64,000 bases of DNA from Salvator merianae (Eukaryota > Chordata > Lepidosauria > Squamata > Teiidae), in contig QVOM02000049.1 of NCBI GenBank assembly GCA_003586115.2, positions 17,117,470 to 17,181,469 of the forward strand, in the 5' to 3' direction. The position numbers and the translations under genes were made by a program. The notes beneath the pieces were generated by a model. The model saw only the letters and a list, made by a program, of their open reading frames with translations. It was not told the DNA's origin and did no database searches. This document shows, piece by piece, positions 58,791 to 64,000 of this stretch. Position 1 is the first letter of the stretch; each line of letters begins with the position of its first letter.

Positions 58791-61700
58791 ACAGATGTTG
58801 AATAGCTACAGTCTTCATCCCTGGCCACTGGCCTTGCTGACCCTATTCCTGGGATGTAGCAACAACTTTGGAATGCACTGTTGTGGATGATAAGGCAAAA
58901 TTGTAATCTGACGGCTCTGAAATACCTTAATCATCTTTATGCTGAATTCTTGCGTCCTGACAGCTATATACAGCTTGCAGTATTTTCTGCAAGAATATTA
59001 CAAAATTCAATTCTGTCTGAATTGTTTTATTCCCTAAAGATGTGCAGAAATGTATAGCAAATAGGAAATGAAAGCTAATCTTTTGCACTGAGTGCAGTAA
59101 ATCTTCTAAAAACAAAACAACAAGACAAGACACCTCAGTAAAGCCCTGAACAGTCAGGGTCAATGGCCAAAACAGGATGACTTGATCGTGAAAATGCTGA
59201 CCACCTTATTAGGCTGGAAGCAAATGTAGAAGGGATCATGAGTCTGTACCATAGCAGAGGATTTTTTTAAAAATGAGCGGACAGTCCAAGCTTTAATCCA
59301 TGGCATCTTTCATTTGAGAAAATATCTGAGATTGCAAGAGCAGAAGAGGACTTTGCTTGAATTTATGGAATGTTGCTGTTTACCCTTGAAGAATAGGTAA
59401 CTAGATGACTCTGAGAAAGTATAAAGCAGCTTCATGTATACATAAATGTTGATGGACATGGAAGACTGGTAAACAGAAGTCCAACTCTCTAATAAGGATC
59501 TTTTGTCTTGTCTTGTGTTGCCCAGTTCTTCCTGTCTTCTTTTTGTGGATTATGTCTCTGCTTTCTTCAGAAGATAAAGAAACCATGCAACTCTCAGCAA
59601 TCAATTCCCAGCTTTCCCTCCCAGTCCAGAACTGCCATGGAACTGGGGGTGGTATGGAATGCTGGGAATTTTACTTCAGGAATATCTAGAGAACTGCAGT
59701 TGAGCACCCCTGGTCTAGAAGCTATAGCAGCTAACCAGATGGCTAAAAGCAGAAGTTGAACCCAACAGCGAAGTGCTTGTCTCGTAGTCCTTGGCAGGAA
59801 CAAATGTCAGCATAGGACACTTCCTGTTGGACAAGCTCTCTTCTTCTATATATCCCACAGTCTCCTTCTGTTGACCTTCTCTATGGTTTAAGTCTGGGAC
59901 ACAGGAAAAATGAGTACTATGCTTCTGCATGCTATATAAATTTGGAATGCTTGTGAGATAAAAGTTCTTCTGATGGATAACATTCTTTGGCCCTATCCAG
60001 ACAGGAGAAATATAGTGCCATTGTGGCTATGCTATGGAGGGATTGCCACATGTATCTGTGGCAACCCCATCATAGCTCTGTTACATCCTCCTAAAACATG
60101 CCATAGCCTACTGTGGGAAAACCCAACTATTACTTATCTTCTAGCCAGAGCTGCCATCATCTCTCTGGACATCATCCATGTGTGAGGGCTGAAAAAGATG
60201 GATGTGCATGCACAGTGATGGTGACACACACGTCCAGGTATTTTGTGCTGGCAAAATAACCAGATGTGTGCATCACTAAAATGTGCACAAACAGCACGAG
60301 CCCCTGCACTGTCTGTTCAGCAAGTGATAGTTCTGGAGGGGCTTTTCTCTGGAATATCACTCGCTGCTGCGATATTTGGCCAGCATCTGAAGCCAGTCTT
60401 TGATTCTGCACTGTTAAAGTAAGAACTAAAATTCCCTGTGGTTACAAGGGGCAGACCCAGTCTACTGAAAGTTGTGCAGGTTCCACTGAAGTGAATAGAA
60501 TTTTTCACAAGATTATAGACTAGGAAAGCTACCTAGGCATTGTCTCTGGCCTATTGTTAGATAGATTCCAAGGGCAGAAACAAGGGTTGGAAGCAGTAGA
60601 AGTCATCTCCTGCAATATCTCCAACAGCCTGCAAGTTATCCTTGTTACAGCTTCAACCTCATTTCAGGACAAGTTCCTTGTTGAGATACAATGGTAGTTC
60701 TACTATCCATAACAGGTATCCAGATAAATAACTTGCCACATGGAATCCAATCCTAATGTACAATGTAGTAAAATCAGAATCATGTATCACAGCAATGATT
60801 TATCAGTGTTTCTGCTGCACACTTCCGTATTTTGAGGGTGACAACACTTTTCTAATCTCAAAGGGGCACCACAACATCCCAGAGACTCAGTGACCCAGAA
60901 GGCCAGTCTTTTTGGAAGCTTCTTGAAAGCCAGAAACTACATTTAAACATGTGTTTACTTATATTAACATGAAGAGCTTTTCTTCTCATCCCAGCATTTA
61001 GAAATCTGAGAGCAGGGATGTTGAGGAATTTGCACTGATAGAACTCATTTCCAGATAAGTAAATTAAAATAGTCAGTGAGTCTTTTAAATAAGCGGTTTA
61101 GCTAGCATTTGGGAATACATGAACCTTGCCAGAATTGTTAGGCACTTGCTGCTTTTGCTTTGCAAATCTCTAGATTTCATTTCCAGTGGACTTTCCTGTC
61201 ATCTATAATAAGCAGAAGGGTGTGGAGTGAAATCATAGCAAAAATGCATACTGCGAAGGGTCACGTGTTCTCTCTGGCTACAGTAGTACAACCAAAAGGA
61301 AATGTTAAACTACATTATAATAAAAAGCTTTCTTCTTGCACGGTGCAAAACTCAGCAAATTCTCTGCTTTCAGAACCACCCAAGGAAACTATAACTGGAC
61401 CCTTGCGTATCTCTATTGCTGAAATAATTTTTGCACGAAGAAGAGCACCGTTACAATTATTTCATTTCAACTGCACTGCTTGGAAAGACAAGAAGCTTCT
61501 CAGATCCAGATGATATTTGGCAGAGCGACCAGAAAGAAGAAATCCACTTTTTTAAATGGTTCAAAATTAACATCAGTCATCCAAAATAAGCAAGTAAAGA
61601 TGAAATAAAACAGAGGCAATGACGAATAACAAGCAACTCTTGAGAAATACGCTTTCCTGCTCGGATTTGCCATCAAAAATCTTTCACTGACCTTCAGGAA

Positions 61701-62229
61701 ACCAGCCCTGCTGCCTCGTACATCCAGCAGAGCTATTCCTAACTCAAGTGCCCTTATATTTAAAACGCTGTGATGCATCTCACCTAACGCAACCCTTCCG
61801 GAAAGGATATGGCTGGCTCTCTGTCTAAGAATGCTTTTGCTTGCTTGGTTTTATACGCCTTGCGCCTTCCCCCCTCTTTCAGTTGCTGACTCTGGCAAAA
61901 TCCGAAGTCGCTCCCGTTGCTCCTTCAAAACATTCCATTTATTCATTGCAGATACAGAGAACAGATCGGCTTACCTGTATAAGCCCCCTGAAAGTCTATT
62001 GAACTCTATCACCCCCGCTCAAATTTTACACTCAGCAGGGGCAGGGGCAGGGACGGGTGGTGTGTCTGGCAATGGTCTGAGTAAGGACACCCCGCTGATC
62101 CCAGTAAGGTTTCCAGCCAGTAACTCCACACATATCCCAGCGGGCACTTGGAGGCAACGGCACACAAGGAAAGATTGCATGGGACTGATTCCGCCCAAAG
62201 CAGCCTCCCAAGAACCGGTCATTAAGTCA
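58791..62229. other. Intronic sequence 3' of the alternative first exon
   Basis: Mostly unassigned. A fragment at 59610-59725 ('atgctgggaattttacttc', 'gttgagcacccctggtctag') belongs to a common DNA-transposon relic. The sequence from about 60500 to 62200 has no named repeat. A 117-residue plus-strand frame at 61160-61513 has no recognisable domain. Confidence 0.45.
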
Positions 62230-62930
62230 GGCAAACTCTGACTGCGGTGCCTCGATGGACGGGGGAGAAAAAAAGTTGCCGTAGCGCTGGCGGAAAAGAC
62301 TCCGTGAAGCGAATCACCGCACGGATGATGAAAGCAAGCAATGCAGAAAGCGGCTTTCTCTTGTAGCAGCCACAGGAGGGGGACGACTCCGTGGAAGCTG
62401 GCGCAAGCACACGAAGATAAAACGGCGGTGTTGCCGTTCCCTGCTGCTTGGCATGCCAGACAGCGATCCGACGCACGGAGCGCAGCCGCCTCCACTTTCT
62501 CCGCGCTCTTGCAATCCCTTAAGTAGCAAGGCTGGTGTGTCCAGCAATTAGGCGGGGAGCACCTACGCGCGCGCACACGCCACACGGAAACATCCCCCCC
62601 CCCCTCTGCCTCTCTCTGTTAACCGCGGCGGACTAAAAGATCAGAGCACTCACCGTCACGGGCTTCCTCGCCGCGGCTGCAGTTGCTGCATATGTGCTTG
62701 ATCTCCTTGCCTATGTGACAGTGTATCACAAAAGACACGTTGTTGTTGCTCGTAATGGGCTCCTTCAGCGGCTTCATCCTCACTAGGTAGAAGGCTGTTT
62801 TTTTAGGCTTCTCACTCTCCGCTGGAGTGCAGCCATCCCTGCGGCCAGAAGCGGATGAAAAAGAAAGCATCCCAAGCTGCCTGGCGTGCGTGGAAGCCGC
62901 CGCCATCCGCTCACTCTTGCTTTAGAGCCT
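62230..62930. promoter_or_regulatory. PHACTR1: CpG-island-like region over the first exon
   Basis: CpG dinucleotides are dense here, about 60 by eye in 700 bp, against a strongly CpG-depleted surrounding sequence. The island covers the coding exon and the first 400 bp of intron. Unlike the GC-rich patches at 10254 and 33877 it carries no transposon ends. It supports a transcription start nearby. Confidence 0.75.
62654..62906 (-). CDS. PHACTR1: Alternative first coding exon, probably PHACTR1
   Basis: The frame starts MAAASTHARQLGMLSFSSAS and runs through KPKKTAFYLVRMKPLKEP, NNNVSFVIHCHIGKEIKHIC and SNCSRGEEARD: 84 codons plus one base to a strong donor (GACG before GTGAGT). A TAA lies in frame 18 bases before the ATG, so the frame cannot extend upstream. 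The phase-1 end joins in frame to the exon at 22441, forming ...EEARD-A-EEVERL. This would replace the long-isoform N terminus while keeping the basic segment, RPEL motifs and PP1-binding region. Vertebrate PHACTR1 is known to use more than one promoter, but I cannot confirm this exact N terminus in other species. Later Met codons (MLSF, MKPL) are alternative starts; the first ATG has G at +4 but not a purine at -3. Confidence 0.7.
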
Positions 62931-63071
62931 ATCTGCTACTCTCTCTCTCTCTCCCTCCTTCTCTCACACCCCCTCAGACACCAGGATTAAAAAGGGGAGG
63001 GAGGGAGGATGAGATGGGGGAGCATAGAGGACGGGAGAGAGTGAAAAGAGAAACCTTGCCTGAGCCTGAGA

Positions 63072-63086
63072 TGACCTCTGTGACCC
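63072..63086. promoter_or_regulatory. DR3-type nuclear-receptor half-site pair
   Basis: TGACCT-CTG-TGACCC on the plus strand equals GGGTCA-CAG-AGGTCA on the minus strand: two AGGTCA-like half sites in direct repeat with a 3-bp spacer, the spacing preferred by vitamin D receptor/RXR dimers. Sequence match only. Confidence 0.4.
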
Positions 63087-63097
63087 CACTGCCTTAG

Positions 63098-63114
63098 CCA
63101 ATCAGAGTGATTGG
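63098..63114. promoter_or_regulatory. Perfect CCAAT-box palindrome
   Basis: CCAATCA-GAG-TGATTGG puts one CCAAT box on each strand, 192-208 bp upstream of the ATG. CCAAT boxes are NF-Y sites and are common in TATA-less CpG promoters. Confidence 0.6.
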
Positions 63115-63130
63115 AGCCGGAGGATGCTCC

Positions 63131-63689
63131 TAGGCTCTTGCTTCTCTCAGATCAAGCAGAGCAGGCAGGGTTACCTTAGCTCACACCTTGCGGAAATATA
63201 TCCTCCACATTCTTACGGGCCAATCTGGAAGCCCTTCTTTCCAATTCCAATTGTGCCGGCACAAACAGAAAACAAGCACCGGGTTGTACTCTGTTGGCAA
63301 GCCATGCCGCATTCTTCTTCCCGCGCAGTAATGATGTCACCACATCTGGGCAGCGCCTGAGGCCTGCTTCATTCTAATTGCCGCTCAAAACACAGGAAAG
63401 GGAAAGCGTACGGGAACAAAACTCACAAGCGCTCAAAACTTCACAAAATCATAGCCCACAACTTCAATTCCCTTCAAAGTTTTGCATTCCCCTACAAAAT
63501 TCTGTTTCAGTTTGGGAGTTATGCCCCTCAAGTTTCATTCGCTTCCCCATCTACCGTTCAGGTGCAAACATTGTTGCCCCGTTTCCCGTTCAGTATCAGC
63601 AATAAGGAAAAAGACATCATTGGTGGTGGCACTTGCTATCAGATCAGAATGCAGAAAACTAACAGCAGAAATGAGCAAAAGATGTAAAA
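63131..63689. other. Upstream flank of the alternative promoter
   Basis: Non-repetitive sequence with a CRE-like TGATGTCA near 63332. No exon is recognised. It is either 5' flank or part of the intron of a longer PHACTR1 transcript. Confidence 0.45.
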
Positions 63690-63925
63690 CATCAACTATA
63701 ATTTATTTATTTATTTAAAATGAATTTTTATCCTGCCCTTCACCTCAGTCACTGTGTGGTGGATGGAATTACATATAAACATATCCATAAACATCCCCTC
63801 CCTATACAGGTGCTGCCACTATTTTAGCCAATCTGTTTTACCTGCTTTTATAATTATTTTATTGCGATCTGCCCTGAGACCTTCAGGTATAGGGCAGGAT
63901 CGAGATATAAATAAATTAATAAATA
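63690..63925. mobile_element. Dispersed TTTATTT-type repeats in inverted pair
   Basis: The left side 'atttatttatttatttaaaa' with 'ttttatcctgcccttcacc' faces the right side 'gccctgagaccttcaggtatagggcaggatc' with 'aataaattaataaataa', the reverse complement of the same kind of sequence. Either two copies head to head or one foldback-like element. Confidence 0.5.
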
Positions 63926-64000
63926 ATACAAGAGGAGTGAAAAGAAGAAGCACGATTTTGAAAAAAAGAAGAAATGGAAGGAATAAAATAGTACATATTT

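Larger units (their letters stand above)
62907..63130 (-). promoter_or_regulatory. PHACTR1: 5' UTR and proximal promoter of the alternative PHACTR1 exon
   Basis: Upstream of the ATG on the minus strand come a (CT)n/(GA)n run at about 62937-62953, purine-rich sequence, a DR3 half-site pair and a CCAAT palindrome. No TATA box is evident, in keeping with a CpG-island promoter. The start site is inferred to lie between about 62930 and 63060. Confidence 0.55.

Noticed and set aside
61160..61513. 117-residue plus-strand frame in non-repeat sequence
   Set aside because: No recognisable motif; no splice sites or conservation evidence can be judged from one sequence. Kept as a low-priority check only.
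61831..62241. 136-residue plus-strand open frame
   Set aside because: No recognisable domain and no splice context; it overlaps the minus-strand frame in the same GC-rich sequence. A divergent transcript from the CpG promoter is possible but not shown.
62019..62585. 188-residue minus-strand open frame in the CpG island
   Set aside because: It lies inside the intron just after the first exon's donor. Its Cys/Ala/Pro-rich composition follows the GC content, no domain is recognisable, and overlapping frames of similar size exist in other phases.

Overview
The window is vertebrate nuclear DNA, most likely from a squamate reptile. The evidence is its mix of repeats: CR1 3' ends, BovB (RTE) fragments, an L2-like reverse-transcriptase fragment, tRNA-headed SINEs with the (CTT/GAA)n tail typical of Sauria SINEs, and many short hAT-like and Harbinger-like elements. 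The species cannot be named from this alone. There are no prokaryotic features; almost all long open frames lie in repeats or low-complexity tracts and are not genes.

One gene is supported, PHACTR1 on the minus strand. An internal exon at 22277-22441 encodes the conserved basic segment just before the first RPEL motif. A second coding exon at 62654-62906 starts with ATG behind an in-frame stop, sits in a CpG-island-like region, and ends at a strong splice donor in phase 1. That phase matches the phase-1 acceptor of the internal exon 40.2 kb downstream. I therefore read it as an alternative first exon driven by an internal PHACTR1 promoter; this link is inference. I found no other PHACTR1 exon. 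The RPEL and PP1-binding exons must lie beyond position 1, and the long-isoform N-terminal exons, if present, beyond position 64000.

Layout: 1-22276 is intron downstream of the internal exon. It holds an hAT-like MITE (937-1274), a LINE-like relic (5490-6090), CR1 ends, a GC-rich hAT element with perfect 8-bp target duplications inserted in a CR1 copy (10254-10589), Harbinger-like MITEs, a probable solo LTR (12910-13456) and a long polypurine microsatellite (21172-21331). The internal exon follows; a second polypurine microsatellite forms its upstream polypyrimidine tract. 22442-62653 is one intron carrying BovB, CR1, L2, two oppositely oriented copies of one SINE, a near-perfect 115-bp-arm palindrome (25443-25713), a multi-hairpin hAT MITE (44201-44785) and a Harbinger-like element with a second one nested inside it (49437-50085). 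62230-63130 is the first exon, CpG island and promoter, with a perfect CCAAT palindrome and a DR3 half-site pair. The rest is upstream flank.

No undescribed multi-gene system is visible. The points most worth checking are the alternative PHACTR1 start, the microsatellite in the exon's acceptor region, the young palindrome, and the short-element families with shared termini or palindromic cores.
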